Positions 48,950 through 60,240 of a stretch of DNA of 64,000 nt are shown one piece after another. The DNA is from Nymphaea colorata. Taxonomy: Eukaryota; Streptophyta; Magnoliopsida; Nymphaeales; Nymphaeaceae. The notes beneath the pieces are model-generated. The model ran no database searches. It saw nothing but the letters and a program-made list of their open reading frames with translations, and was not told the origin of the DNA. The first letter of the stretch is position 1. Each line of letters begins with the position of its first letter. Position numbers and translations under genes: made by a program. The stretch is taken from NCBI RefSeq assembly GCF_008831285.2, contig NC_045143.1, forward strand, positions 20,730,854-20,794,853, given 5' to 3'.

Positions 48950-50767
48950 AGGTTGAAAGTAAATAAGCAAAAAATTTTGAGGTAGACCCTCTTCTATATG
49001 TTTCAAAATAATGAAACAGTACAAAAATATATAGAAAGAATATCAAACAAAAAGACTAACACAAAAGTTAGTCAAGAAGTAAACTAATCACACTTTCTGA
49101 AGTATTTCCTATTATTAATTTGTCTGGTATCACCCTTGGAGGAGAGCATAAAATAGCAGGCAAACTGTTCAACACCCCATGCAACCATTTCTTTCACCGA
49201 GCATAATTGGATCTATCCTCCATTTTAACCTTACCCTCAATATGGCAGGCCCCAAAAGACCAGCAATTCATAGTTTTGCATGAAAATTTCTTTGCTGAAA
49301 AATAAGATTCATGCTTCAACAAAACCAAGCCTTTGTGTCAAAGAATGATGGCAAAAGAACAAGAACCATTTGTCCTTGAAACAACAACTTCCAAATACCA
49401 TTTCATTGCCTCTATAGGAGTTGAAACCATGGAAATAATATCAATATTTAAGCCATAATGTCAATGCCTTCATAGTAAACTCATATCATTCTTGTTTAAA
49501 AACCACTTCAACACAAGCATGCCAAACACCTCTTTTAGCCTCTCGAACAGATTTATCAACTCCTTGGTGGATCACCAAATTTTGAAATCTGCATAACTTC
49601 CAAACAACACCACCAAAACAGAGGGTCCAACATATTTTAAACTCCCTACAACAAAGCCTTTTTTGACCAACATTGAAATTTTGAGTAAAAAATTAGATCT
49701 AAATAGCCTTGCAACCCCAAACCATGACAGAACATTTTTCCAAATTGCATAAGAGAAAGAACAAAAAAAATAACACATGATGTTGGCATTCAAAATCCCT
49801 CTTGCACAAGGTGCATCTAGACACTGATGATATACCTCTTTACTGTCTATAGGAAGCCTTCCAAAGCTAGCTACATAAGAAAACCAACAGTCTCTACCTT
49901 GGAACTTCACAATAGCTTCCTTCACATAATGTTAGAACCCTAATTGATTTTTATATTATCCCAAACCTATTTCTTTGACTTGTACAATTACTAAAAATCC
50001 AAATTAGTTCATCTTACCTTGGCAAATAGTAGCATTACAACACTCAAAGGGCTCCCTTTTATCTTGCCATTTGATTTCTGGATTACCAATTTAATGGGTG
50101 GAGACAAATCTCCTATACACTCTCCATATGTCCCTCTATAAAGCAATACATGAAGGACCACCTCTCCAAGGGTTCAACTAAAATTTAGGTAACTCCCATT
50201 CCTGACCTTCCAATAAATATCTTTAGCAATTTTCTTATGACATTTAAAGATGTCTTTCTACGATGGGAAGAACTCCTTGCCGCCTTGATACCCATGCACT
50301 TGATTCTCTCAAATATGTAAGTCTACATATAGACCCATAATTCATCATCTATCAAGGCCATATGACCCAAACAAGTTAGACATGCAATATTTACTTTAGG
50401 TACCTTCTTGATACCAACACCACCAGTATTTGCAAGCAATTATAAAACTCTGCATTAGATAAGATGAGGGTACATGACAATCCTTGGAATCACCCATGGA
50501 AATTTAGATTAGATCCTCTAAAGTTTTAATAAATGAAGCAAGACATTTCAAGGCAAGTAACTGAAACGTAGGGAGAGCTGCAAGATTAATAAGAATCAAC
50601 TACTAGTTAAAGACAAAAAATGATATGTCCTTCCAAGGACTCAACTTATTTTAGGTCTTAAGAACAAAGGATTCCCAATCTATCGAAGCAAGACCACTTG
50701 GAGACAATGGGAGGCCCAAATATTTGGTACACCTCTTTTCTATACAGAAAGAGCTTCAATTTGAGGT
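48950..50767 (-). mobile_element. LINE remnant 1 (3' region)
   Basis: The minus-strand translation shows RT C-terminal text CTKYLGLPLSPSGL near 50690-50740, as in plant L1-type LINEs. Further along, the zf-RVT-like segment CARGILNANIMCYFFCSFSY (frame 49572-49925) is followed by AIWKNVLSWFGV. Long flanking parts are too decayed to read. No poly(A) tail or target duplication identified. The right limit coincides with the CACTA-like end at 50768. Confidence 0.65.
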
Positions 50768-51240
50768 CACTACAAAAGTGTAGATATACTGACAGGAAAA
50801 AGACATAAAGAAAAAAGACAAGTTTGCCGTCCATAAAAGTATTATTGACGGGAACATCAATCCATTAATAAAACTGGTGTCCCTATTGTGTTCATTGACG
50901 TGTAGCGGAAACCATCAGTATACGTGAAGTTATACTGATGGATTCATTCGTCAGTGTATTGTCATTTTTGAATGACATCAAACACACATCAGTAAATATC
51001 GAGTTTTACTGACACCCATTTTTTGTCGGTAAAAAGTTAAATGTGTACCAACGAGAAGTATAGTCAGTCATATTTGAAAGTATTATCGATGGCCAAAGGC
51101 AGTCGATAACACTTGATTTACTAATGGCAGCGTTAACATCAGTAAATGTTCAAGTATTACCGACACATTCTTTACACATCAACAATAACTCATAATTACT
51201 TATGTGAGCAGAACGCTGGTAATAAGTTATATTTTTTTAA
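50768..51240. mobile_element. CACTA-type transposon end
   Basis: Begins CACTACAAAAGTGTAG, the canonical plant CACTA terminus, followed by many copies in both orientations of a short motif around TACTGACGG/CCGTCAGTA (for example near 50853, 50935, 50960, 51010 and 51150), as in CACTA subterminal regions. The opposite TAGTG end was not found, so this is a fragment or the partner is diverged. The end at 51240 is where the motif stops. Confidence 0.55.
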
Positions 51241-52500
51241 AAAATTATTTTCATAAATGTACAACCAAATAATGGAAATACGCATGCTGCAAATAACAAC
51301 AAAAAAACAAAATTGCAATTGCGATATGACTTTTTCTTTTTCATATTTGAATCTGAATTCAAAAAATCCCAAAAACTAATTAAGTTAAAAGTATATCCAA
51401 TTTAAATCTGATTAGTTGACATGGAAGGCCATGTACATGTAGGAGGACAGTGAGTTCTCTGGACCAGTCAGTCCTGTGGCTGAACGTTAATGGCTTAGGG
51501 GGCAAGATACAGCGAATTCTCTGGATCAGTCAGTCAGTGTGGCTGAACGTTAATGGCTTGGGATGCAAGATATCTAGCGAGTGAATCGGAGAAGATGTGG
51601 CAGAAATAAAATAAAAATTAAAAACTTGAGGAAGAAGGTACTATAATGGCGAATATCAAGAGCCCTGCTTCATTATTAATCAATCAACTATTCTAGATGG
51701 AACAGTCCCAGTTGGCGCCGGCAAGCGACGTAAAGTAAGTAGTTATAAAAACAATATTTTAAAAACTAGTTTTTTTTTTTTTTTTTTAAACTCTGGTTTC
51801 AAACCATCCAAACATCCAAACATGCTAGGATAATTTGGAAGCAAAAAACTGCATTTTGCTCCAAATGCCTGTGTATCCCAACACACTCTTAATTTAGGAG
51901 CAAAAATCAATTTTACTGAAAATCTAGAGATAGGAAGGTCTTTTAGGTGGCGTTTGATATTTCTAAAATCATAGAATGTTAGAATCAAAACAGTCAATGT
52001 TTAAGAAATTAGAATTGTTAAACTAATAAGGTATTTTTGTTTTAGAAATTAGGAAACTGTCCATTTCAATTTAAAGAGGAATTATGCTTTTAGAATTTTG
52101 GTTTTTAAATCGAAATTGTAAACCACAATGTTAGTGCAGTTTTGATGTCATCTAAATGAAATAACATTTTGAGGTAAAAACCAGGTTTTACTTCCAAAAG
52201 CTGGCTTGTGGGTACTGCAAAAAAAAAAAAAAAATCAAAAATTCAGTTATTGGCAGCCAAAAAATATTATCATATTTATTTTTTGAGAATAAATAAACAA
52301 CATAAAAAATGAAAAACTAATAATATATATAACAGGTGGCACACTTTATTGGCCTGTGATTCAAATAGGTCGGCTCACATTCATTTCAGTGACACTTATT
52401 TCAACCGGCGCATTAAGTACGTAGGTAGTGGAAGGCATGTTTTTCTAAGTTTTATCAAAAAAGAGAGGAAAAAAAAAACAAAGGAATAGGGTAAAGTGGA
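51241..52500. other. Region upstream of the glutathione transferase gene
   Basis: AT-rich; includes a near-duplicate of about 75 bp around 51449-51515 and 51510-51575 (GTGAGTTCTCTGGACCAGTCA / GCGAATTCTCTGGATCAGTCA ... GGCTGAACGTTAATGGCTT). No gene recognised. Confidence 0.5.
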
Positions 52501-52514
52501 GGGCTTTTCGCCTC

Positions 52515-52520
52515 TATAAA
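52515..52520 (+). promoter_or_regulatory. TATA box of the glutathione transferase gene
   Basis: CTCTATAAATGA lies about 150 bp before the ATG, which would put the transcript start near 52545 and give a purine-rich leader of about 120 nt. Confidence 0.7.
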
Positions 52521-52562
52521 TGAAAAGGAAGGGAGGTGCCTCTGAGATTACATAGAGCAAAA

Positions 52563-52642
52563 GCAAGCGAGCAGAGAAGAGAAAGAAGGGAGAAGAAGAG
52601 TTTTGCAAGCGAGCAGAGAAGAGAAAGAAGGGAGAAGAAGAG
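52563..52642. repeat. 42-bp tandem duplication in the 5' leader
   Basis: The 38-bp text GCAAGCGAGCAGAGAAGAGA... occurs at 52563-52600 and again at 52605-52642 without a difference. It lies in the predicted 5' UTR. Confidence 0.92.
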
Positions 52643-52666
52643 AAGGGGAAGGCAGGAAAAGAGAAG

Positions 52667-52996
52667 ATGGAAAAGCAAGGAGAGGTGAAGCTGATAGGCA
52701 TGTGGTCGAGCCCCTTTGTGCTTCGAGTGAAGGTAGCCCTCAACATCAAGGGCGTTCCCTACGAGTCCCTGGAGGAGCAGCTGCCCTTCAGCAAGAGCCA
52801 GCTCCTTCTCGACTCCAACCCCGTCCACAAGAAGGTGCCCGTTCTCCTCCACGACGGCAAGCCCGTCTGCGAATCTTTGATCATCGTAGAGTACATAGAC
52901 GAGGTTTGGGCATCCGCCGGACTTCCGGCCATCCTTCCCCGCGATCCCTATGAACGCGCCGTTGCCCGTTTTTGGGCATCCTACATCGATGAAAAG
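52667..52996 (+). CDS. Tau-class glutathione S-transferase, exon 1
   Basis: 110 codons from the first ATG of the leader to ASYIDEK, donor GTAAAA. This is the thioredoxin-like N-terminal domain. The catalytic serine is S15 in [11 protein letters not shown], the cis-proline is P58 in KKVPVL, and the glutathione-binding Glu69-Ser70 is in [13 protein letters not shown]. Tau enzymes conjugate glutathione to electrophiles and herbicides in the cytosol, and are usually stress-induced. The intron position after YIDEK is the classic single intron of tau genes. With exon 2 the protein is 238 residues, slightly above the usual 220-235. It appears functional. Confidence 0.95.
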
Positions 52997-54803
52997 GTAA
53001 AATTAAATCCTCTTGTGTCTTTTTGTTTTTCTCATCTTGAAGGATGAAGATCAGCTAGAGGAGATAGAGGTGTAGTCCAGATCATAGTTTGATCTGGGTG
53101 GCTAACGCAGAGTTTTGATCTTGAACTCCATGGTCTGATATTGTGAACAAAGAAAATAAAAGAGTGTCTCTAGATAGAAAGGACACTAGAGTTTGATATA
53201 CCCAGAATAATGGAATTTTAGTATCATCAAAATGCTTAATTTTAAATAAATTAGAATCATTAAACAAATGAGGTATTTTGTTTGTAAGATTTAGAAATTG
53301 AAACCTGGAATTTTGATTCTATTACAGTTTGAAGAGAAATTATGATTTTATAATTATCATTCTTGAATCAAAATTCCAAAATCATCAAACACCCCCTAAA
53401 TCAACTGAATAATTGCAGAAACAAAAAAAAAAAACGCAGCTGAAATCCAATATTTGTCTTTAATTGAAAATGTTCGATTAGGGAATCTATAGATATATAA
53501 AGCTACATAGATCTGAATCATCCTACTGCACTGCATGCATGAACTAGGGTACAGAAAAGTGATGTTGCGAGACTCAGGTTAAGTTACCTATGGACTGCAC
53601 GGGGAAGTTGGTCCTTACCGTTGCTGTTGTGCTTATGCGCTATGCGCTATGCCCTGCTTTGCAATCCAGATGCAGACATGAGTGGCTGACCCGACCGGAT
53701 CCCGTCGAAAGTGGGACAATTTTCGTCCCTTGTCAAACACGCCACTCTTTCACTTAAAATAGGGATGAAAACGGTTAGGATGTGATTGTAAGTTGCTATG
53801 GTTTAGTGTTAGATAGGGATATAAGATTGATCAGATATATTCTTACCGGCCATAACCATGGATTTTAGGCGTTGAATTTGGATGGAAAAGGTATGTCCGA
53901 ATCCAAATTTGAAATTCGATTACACAAGTTGAATCTGATTTGTCAATTTTTATCTGGATCTGAATCTTAATTTTAAGCCAAATCCAGATGACTTTCAAGA
54001 GTATAAGTTCATTGGGGATATGTGATATTGACTTAAAACTAAATTTGGTTTGAATCTGAACCTGAATATCATCGAATATTTATGTATCGGAATCTGAATA
54101 TGAATCCGAGTCCAAACCCAATCACATATCATTCTTAAATCCAAATACGAGCTCAATTTTTTATCGCATATTAAATGTTTTTTATACGCAACTTTTGTTT
54201 TTTAAATTGTTCGTTCCACTTTCAGATCTAGGATATATTCACATGCATAATTTTAAAACACAAACAAGAACAAGTACATGCCTCCACTTGGGAGATTATC
54301 CTTCCTCTTCTGCTGCCATGAGTGGCAAAATAGTTTCTTTATTATTCTAACTCAAACTGAAATAACAGTAAAGAGGAGAAAGAATATTTTTCTCCACAAG
54401 TTTCCCACAAGCTAGGAAATCTTGGAAATGGAAAACGATAGGACATCGAAAGATGATGGGAGCGAGTATTTAGTTTCCACCATGATTGCCACTAAGCAAC
54501 CTGCAAGTCTGCAACTAATTAATATCGTGGGGACGTTTTTTTTTTTTTTTACGGATCAGGCAACTTTTCGTTTCTCTTGTACACACACATGGTTATTAAC
54601 TTATTTCTAGTTCCCAACCGATGTTGTTAAAATCAACAGTTTCTGAATCTGATCGTTCAACGGAAAGTCTGAGAGAATGAGCTGAAGAATCAGAATCAAT
54701 ATTACTGGGTCGAAAAGATTGTAATTGAGACTGATTATGTTCGGCAACACTGATATAATGTGCCATCTCTGAGCTGGGACTACTGGAATCTTTGTTGATG
54801 CAG
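52997..54803 (+). other. Intron of the glutathione transferase gene
   Basis: 1807 bp, GT-AG, with acceptor TTGTTGATGCAG. It contains the second copy of a dispersed repeat (53860-54180), a GC-richer patch at 53600-53730, and poly-T and poly-A runs, but no coding sequence. Confidence 0.85.
53860..54180. repeat. Dispersed repeat, copy 2
   Basis: Related to 43190-43560: alternating GAATCTGAAT/GAATCCAAAT motifs with GGGATATGTGATATTGA and ATTTATGTATCGGAATCTG in the same order. It lies within the intron of the transferase gene. Confidence 0.5.
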
Positions 54804-55190
54804 CTTTTTCCGGCGATGCGGGGAACAATGGCAGCAGAAGACGAGCAGCGGAAGGCTCTATTAGAGCAGGTAATGTCGGGGCTGGGGCTGTTGGAAGACG
54901 CATTCGGGAAGTGCTGGAAGGGAGGGAAATTCTTCGGGGGCGAGACCATTGGGTTCTTGGACATCGCACTTGGCAGCATTCTGGCCCTGATGAAGGTGTT
55001 CGACGGAGCTATGGGGGTGAAGCTCTTGGACGAGACCAAGTTTCCGAAACTGGCGGCCTGGTCTGAGGCCTTCTGCGAAGCCGAGCCTGTTAAGGAAGTG
55101 ATGCCGGAACACGAAAGGCTAGCCGAGTTTGCCATGGTCATCCGGGAAAGGATGAGAGCGGCCAAGGCGGCTGCCCCTCCCCCTTCCTAG
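54804..55190 (+). CDS. Tau-class glutathione S-transferase, exon 2
   Basis: 128 codons from LFPAMRGTMAAEDEQ to APPPS and TAG at 55188-55190. This is the all-helical C-terminal domain. GKFFGGETIGFLDIALG is the conserved tau segment with the N-capping region, followed by the substrate-pocket helices (PKLAAWSEAFCEAEPVKEVM). The exon is GC-rich, unlike the intron. The frame joins exon 1 in phase 0. An ATG at 54792 lies before the acceptor and is not a start. The extended Ala/Pro tail explains the extra length. Confidence 0.94.
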   Translation, partial: LFPAMRGTMAAEDEQRKALLEQVMSGLGLLEDAFGKCWKGGKFFGGETIGFLDIALGSILALMKVFDGAMGVKLLDETKFPKLAAWSEAFCEAEPVKEVMPEHERLAEFAMVIRERMRAAKAAAPPPS

Positions 55191-55202
55191 TGCCTCTTCA
55201 GT

Positions 55203-55268
55203 GTCAGGGACGTCCATATCTCTATGCCCTCCCAAGTCAGGGACGTCCATATCTCTATGCCCTCCCAA
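55203..55268. repeat. 33-bp tandem duplication in the 3' UTR
   Basis: GTCAGGGACGTCCATATCTC... occurs twice in tandem (55203-55235, 55236-55268) with no difference. Confidence 0.93.
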
Positions 55269-55377
55269 GTGCCATCTGCGGTTCTTTCCTTGTATGTGTT
55301 ACTAGAAGTCTCTTTTAGCTTGTCACTTCACATCTGGGGCTTGAGTTTGTTGTGTAACGTAAAAGGACATTAAATGA

Positions 55378-55383
55378 AATAAA
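55378..55383 (+). terminator. Poly(A) signal of the glutathione transferase gene
   Basis: AATAAA 188 bp after the stop codon, in a suitable AT-rich setting with T/G-rich sequence just downstream (GTTGGTGCTGTT). Confidence 0.65.
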
Positions 55384-55449
55384 AGTTGGTGCTGTTATCT
55401 GTGAACTGTGGGTGAAAATGGTACTACTCAGAGGGTGTTCGATAATAGA

Positions 55450-55793
55450 ATTACTGCATTCTATGTAGAGAAATATTGTAGAGAAATATTGTGAGCAATT
55501 ATATGTTTGATCCTTTCATAAATCCATTCTTTAATCCTTGAGTTATTGGCTTCCCAATCATCTATTTTCTTATAATATTCATTCATAGCATTTTATCTTT
55601 CTTTCTCTTCTAATTCTTTTGCAATCTCATTTTCTACTTTAATTAGCTTGAGAGATGGAGGAATGAACGTACCTCTTATAAAGTCCCATAAGTATTTTCC
55701 TTTGATGAGCATATCCAAAGATTTAGTCCATAATGTATAGTTAGTTCCATTAAGCTTGTATGGAGCATGATACTCCCTTGATCAAAATTTTGG
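55450..55793 (-). pseudogene. Copia E gag fragment
   Basis: The minus strand reads LNGTNYTLWTKSLDMLIKGK followed by YLWDFIRGTF, the copia gag N-terminal signature, with a stop after about 50 codons and IDDWEANNSRIKEWIYERIK beyond. Everything after gag is missing, so the element is truncated close to the poly(A) region of the transferase gene. Confidence 0.75.
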
Positions 55794-56121
55794 AGTTCTC
55801 CATGAAATCTGCTTTGGAAGACTAGGTGATACTTTTGGACGTTTTACCAAACAGTTGTTTGATGAGTTTAGAGTACAACAGTAAACCAATATTAAAACAA
55901 CTGAATATTGAAATGTTGTTTTAAGATAAATATCTTTTCTCGAAAGTATAACAGAAAGGAATGAAAGATCACTTAGCATAGACAGTCATTGAGACAATTC
56001 CATAGACAGGTGGTGCCACTTTAGAAATGATAGCAATGAACATGTAGACGTTTGATGATTCAGTCTTCAAAGATAAAACAACACAACGTCATAATTCCAA
56101 CAAAATAACCAGCCCAACCTC

Positions 56122-56133
56122 CCTCTGATACCA
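56122..56133 (-). promoter_or_regulatory. Primer-binding site of copia E
   Basis: TGGTATCAGAGG on the minus strand upstream of the gag fragment; initiator tRNA-Met type with one change. Confidence 0.8.
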
Positions 56134-56530
56134 TGAAAAAGTGACTGCAATAGTCACTAAATAAACATGCAGCAGAAATAAACATTAAGGCCAAGTAAAA
56201 AAATAATCTTCAGTCAAATGAATGGAGAACTATTGTACACCACAACAGACTTTGTACAATGAATAGTTTAAATATTTATACAAGAGAAGAAAGGAAAGAG
56301 TGGACTGAACGAGCCATTGGGCTAGTTCCAATGACTGATAAAAGAGCCGTTGGCTATTCCCAACGGCTAGATCAAAAAGTAAAAAATAAAAATAAAAATA
56401 AAGTAAAAAATAAAACCTAAAAAAAACATCCTATCAATAATACATTATTAACACATATATTAACTTATATTTATATATGTATTGTTTATGCATAAACATA
56501 AGTAATATATGCATACATATACCTTATTTC
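56134..56530 (-). repeat. Copia E LTR, outer end uncertain
   Basis: Directly abuts the primer-binding site and ends (minus strand) CTTTTTCA. It includes short inverted pieces (GAGCCGTTGGCTATTCCCAACGGC, 56344-56367, a hairpin). The 5' limit is not defined because no second LTR is present. Confidence 0.55.
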
Positions 56531-58430
56531 TTAACGGCGTTCTCCTTCCCATTTGCATGACCTGCTTCACCCATTATCAATCTCTTCTTTGCTCAAGCCT
56601 TCATTCTTCTGTTAGCTAGTATAGCTGAGAAACTTGTTTGAAGTTTTTATTCTCATTTGTTTTGCTTTTAATTTGTCATCGTAGGCATGCTCGAGAAAAA
56701 ATTGCATAAACACAAAATAAGCACTTGATTTTACAAGTCAAATCATGTTTCCTGCATCATTTTTTCTTTTTGTTTACACAAAGACTCTCCCTTAATAATT
56801 GATGTTGCTTTTTCATAATTGGTTTTCACAATTTATGTGTTATGTGAATTGGTGCATCTCTCTCCCTCTTTTTTGTTCCCCTCTTTTTTTCACTAGTTCA
56901 TCTAAAAATGGAAAAAATCTTCTTCTAGTTACCGGGGTGGATTCAGTTGGACGGTGCTTTTGTTGATGAAGGGGCTAGCAAGCCATTGCTTATTTATGCT
57001 TCATTAATCAAGAATTGCTTGTTTTTTGGAACTATGTTGCTGACTCATTTTGTATAAAATTGTGAATACAATTGTTGAACACTTGAGGATTTTATGTTTT
57101 AGACACAAGGACACTTAACTTGAATATTGTTTAATTCAGTATTGCAATTGAAGTCCCTCAAGCAAACTTTAATTTCAGACCTAGGGAAGGCAGATGAAGG
57201 GAGGGTTATGTACCTTCTCTTGTTGGCACCGCTGGTTCTTTTCATTGATGTTGGTTGATCATGCAATAGAGACGGTGGAAGCTGCTCTTAGAAGACGTTC
57301 AACATCAAATGAAAAAAGGACATAAAAAAACCTTGATTCATTGGGGTTTTTTCAGATGAGAAAGTGCAGTCTTCATGGTGACCATTGTTGATGGAGGCAA
57401 AGAAAGTTCTGTTAGACACCTCCATAGTTGCAGATGAAGAAATCAAAACCAAAAAAAGCACTTTATACTTAAGGATTCCTATTGGCAAAGGACAATCAAA
57501 TTTCAATTCTTTGATATTGCTTTTTCTAGGTGGATCAGCGAGAACAGAAGGATTGGTTTTGATGTTGCTTTTTCATAATTGGTTTTTATTATAAATTTTG
57601 CAACAGTACTGATATAATATGTTCTTGTTTTATTGAACATAAGTATGGTTGAATGATTTTAAAAGCATTAACATTGTAGATGTCTCTAGACTCTAAAAAT
57701 AGTAGACAAAACAAGTAAAACCAACAAATAAAGTGTTCATGCTATAAACAACAGACAAAACAAACTGTACAAGTTACAAACACATGACAAAACATACATA
57801 ATGAACATGACATAAATCAAACTTCGGATAGAAAAAATAGAACAAATAGGACAAATAGCAGAGAAAACAAATGTTGGATAGAAAGAACTTGTTGTTTTGT
57901 TCTTAAAACCATCAAAGAGTGGACAAAGAACACTAATGACAGGATGGCCAAGATAAGGGTATGGTAGATACAACGTCTTGTTTGGGAAGCTCGATAAAAA
58001 ACCCGTTTCTTAAAGGGTGCTTCAAAAGTTAAGGAAGTAGTGGGTTCAAACAGAGGGTCTTCAGCACTATGACTCTTTTGGATTTCAAGTTGTTTCAAGC
58101 TATAAAGTTTGATTTTAGCATTTAAGGAATTATTTTGTGTTACCTTTCTTTCTGTCCTCCAAATCATGCTGAAAATCACAAGTTGTAGGTGTTATTTTAT
58201 TAGATTATTGGTCATTTGAAATTTTTGAATGAAGAATCAAAATGTGATCATTTTGAAAGGGCAAAGAAACTTGGAAGGGACCTATTGAAATTTGTATTAA
58301 TTTGTGGTTGTTTTTGACATGTAAAATATGAAATAGGTCATGGCCTATGAGCCCCCCGCACTGATCTCCTCAAAGACACATCATTGGAAACTAACACATG
58401 CCTAATGTTAACAAAGATGTGAGAAAATTT
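56531..58430. other. Intergenic
   Basis: No supported gene. The frames at 57288-57594 and 57737-58179 overlap on opposite strands without motifs. Confidence 0.45.
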
Positions 58431-58439
58431 CCTTGCACA

Positions 58440-60240
58440 AAGCTAGGGGATATCAGTGCAATGACACAAACAACTCTTCCATTTCCCATTGTTTGTTCTA
58501 ATTACAATCAAAGAATGAGACAAAACAAAATTCAATAAAGAAGATCCATTGAACAATACCTCCCCCGAAGGCATCTTTCCACTTGAATCTCACCATTCAA
58601 TGATAAAATTGGAGCACATTTGACAACTTGTTTCCAAACCATAGTAGCCACCTCCATAGTAAAACCAGGCCAGGTTTGAATTGTCAAAAAAGTTAAAAGA
58701 TGTACGGTTTCAACCACAATTGAATAGCTCTCTTCATGTTATTATACCACTCCTATTTCAGGACAAACTCAGAGCAACGTGTCATATTTTAGATTAATCA
58801 TATTGGGGCAAACTTGACACTCATTTATGAAATAGTTTGGTTAAAAAAAGATTAATTTTCATAATACAATGTTAAAATAAAGGGTCCAACATCTTTTATG
58901 CTCTTCACATTGAAATTTTCTTGTATTTTATCTCAAAAACTCTAAACAAAAATCATCACAGCAAGTTCTTTAGCCACCAAACCAGTTGAAACCACAAATC
59001 CAAATATTTGCAACCAAAGACCATGTAAAGAAAAGATGTCGCTGACTGTCAACACCTTTTCTACATAAATCATACCTTGACGCAAGAGTAATCCCAATCA
59101 TTGAGATTTGACTTTAGTTGGAAGTCAATTGACACTCATAATGTAAGAAAATCAACGTGCCCTTTGGAACTGAATGAGAATTCCAAAGCCCCCTACCCCA
59201 TTTGTCCATAGTACCTCTACCTTTAACTTTTTTGCTACAATTGAGCTCTAAAGTTAACAATTCAGCCATCAGCTTTTCATATCAACCTATCATTACCTTG
59301 ACACGATTGGTATCTACATCTTTGTTGTACACCTACCATTGGTTTGAATCCTTGGATTATCTATATATTTGGCTATTCCTTAACTAATTGATAACTCAAT
59401 ATCAGCTTTCATTAAATGCAGCTTTTTAATTGGAAGTTCATTGCTCAAGGCATTCCCAGACTATGAACCCACTCAAAATCTTGCATTGCAAGCCAACATA
59501 TATCATCGCCCAATCATGTTCAATATTTCATAATACCCTTATATAATGGAGGCATATTGCTTTCAAATTTCCCTTCCCAAGCACTAAGATGGCCAAAATA
59601 CTTTCATATGCAACCAAAAGCCCTTTAATTAGCATTTGCATCAAAGGAAATACAAGTATGCGACATTTGATTCATGATTTTTCCTTGACACCTACCCTCC
59701 TTCCTCAATGGATGTTGATAAAGTCTTGCATAAAATGACATGGGCCTTACGAGATCCATCCTCCACATAAGTTTACCAAACAAGTCTTACAAAATATTAG
59801 ATAATTTGACAAGACATTTTAAAACCATAATCCAATAGGAAGACATAGCATTCTGGTTTTTTGAGAAAAAGTCTCCCTACAAAAAATAATAACGTTCATT
59901 TCCAATGGTTTAGACTATTTTGGACCCTTATAATAATTTCATGTCAAGGTGAAAATGGAAGCCCCAAATACTAAGAGAGAAATAAATCTTTGGACAAGCT
60001 CACTTGTCTTACAATCCATTGAACAAGAAAGTCATCCAAATAAAAAGGAAAACAATGTGATTTTCTTCATTAGTTTGCAAGTCAAAGGATTCCATAAAAT
60101 CAGTCACAACCTGTTGAAATCTTGTCAAAATTTTCTTAAAAGAACAAAACATTACCTGCATATCCTAACATAGGAAAACCAGCTACATTCTTGCCTAATA
60201 TTGGCACTTCAATGCATCAATTCATGATTGTTGAAAGGGT
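58440..60240 (-). mobile_element. LINE remnant 2 (3' region)
   Basis: The minus strand shows YLGLPFSP near 59955-59980 (RT C-terminal block) and, downstream, CRKGVDSQRHLFFTWSLVAN followed by IWICGFNWFGG near 58960-59075, the zf-RVT pattern. Layout and text resemble LINE remnant 1, so both are the same or a related family in the same orientation. Many stops. Confidence 0.62.

Noticed and set aside
54596-55165. 189-codon minus frame opposite exon 2 of the glutathione transferase
   Set aside because: Antisense shadow; the plus frame is a recognisable tau C-terminal domain with correct splice phase.
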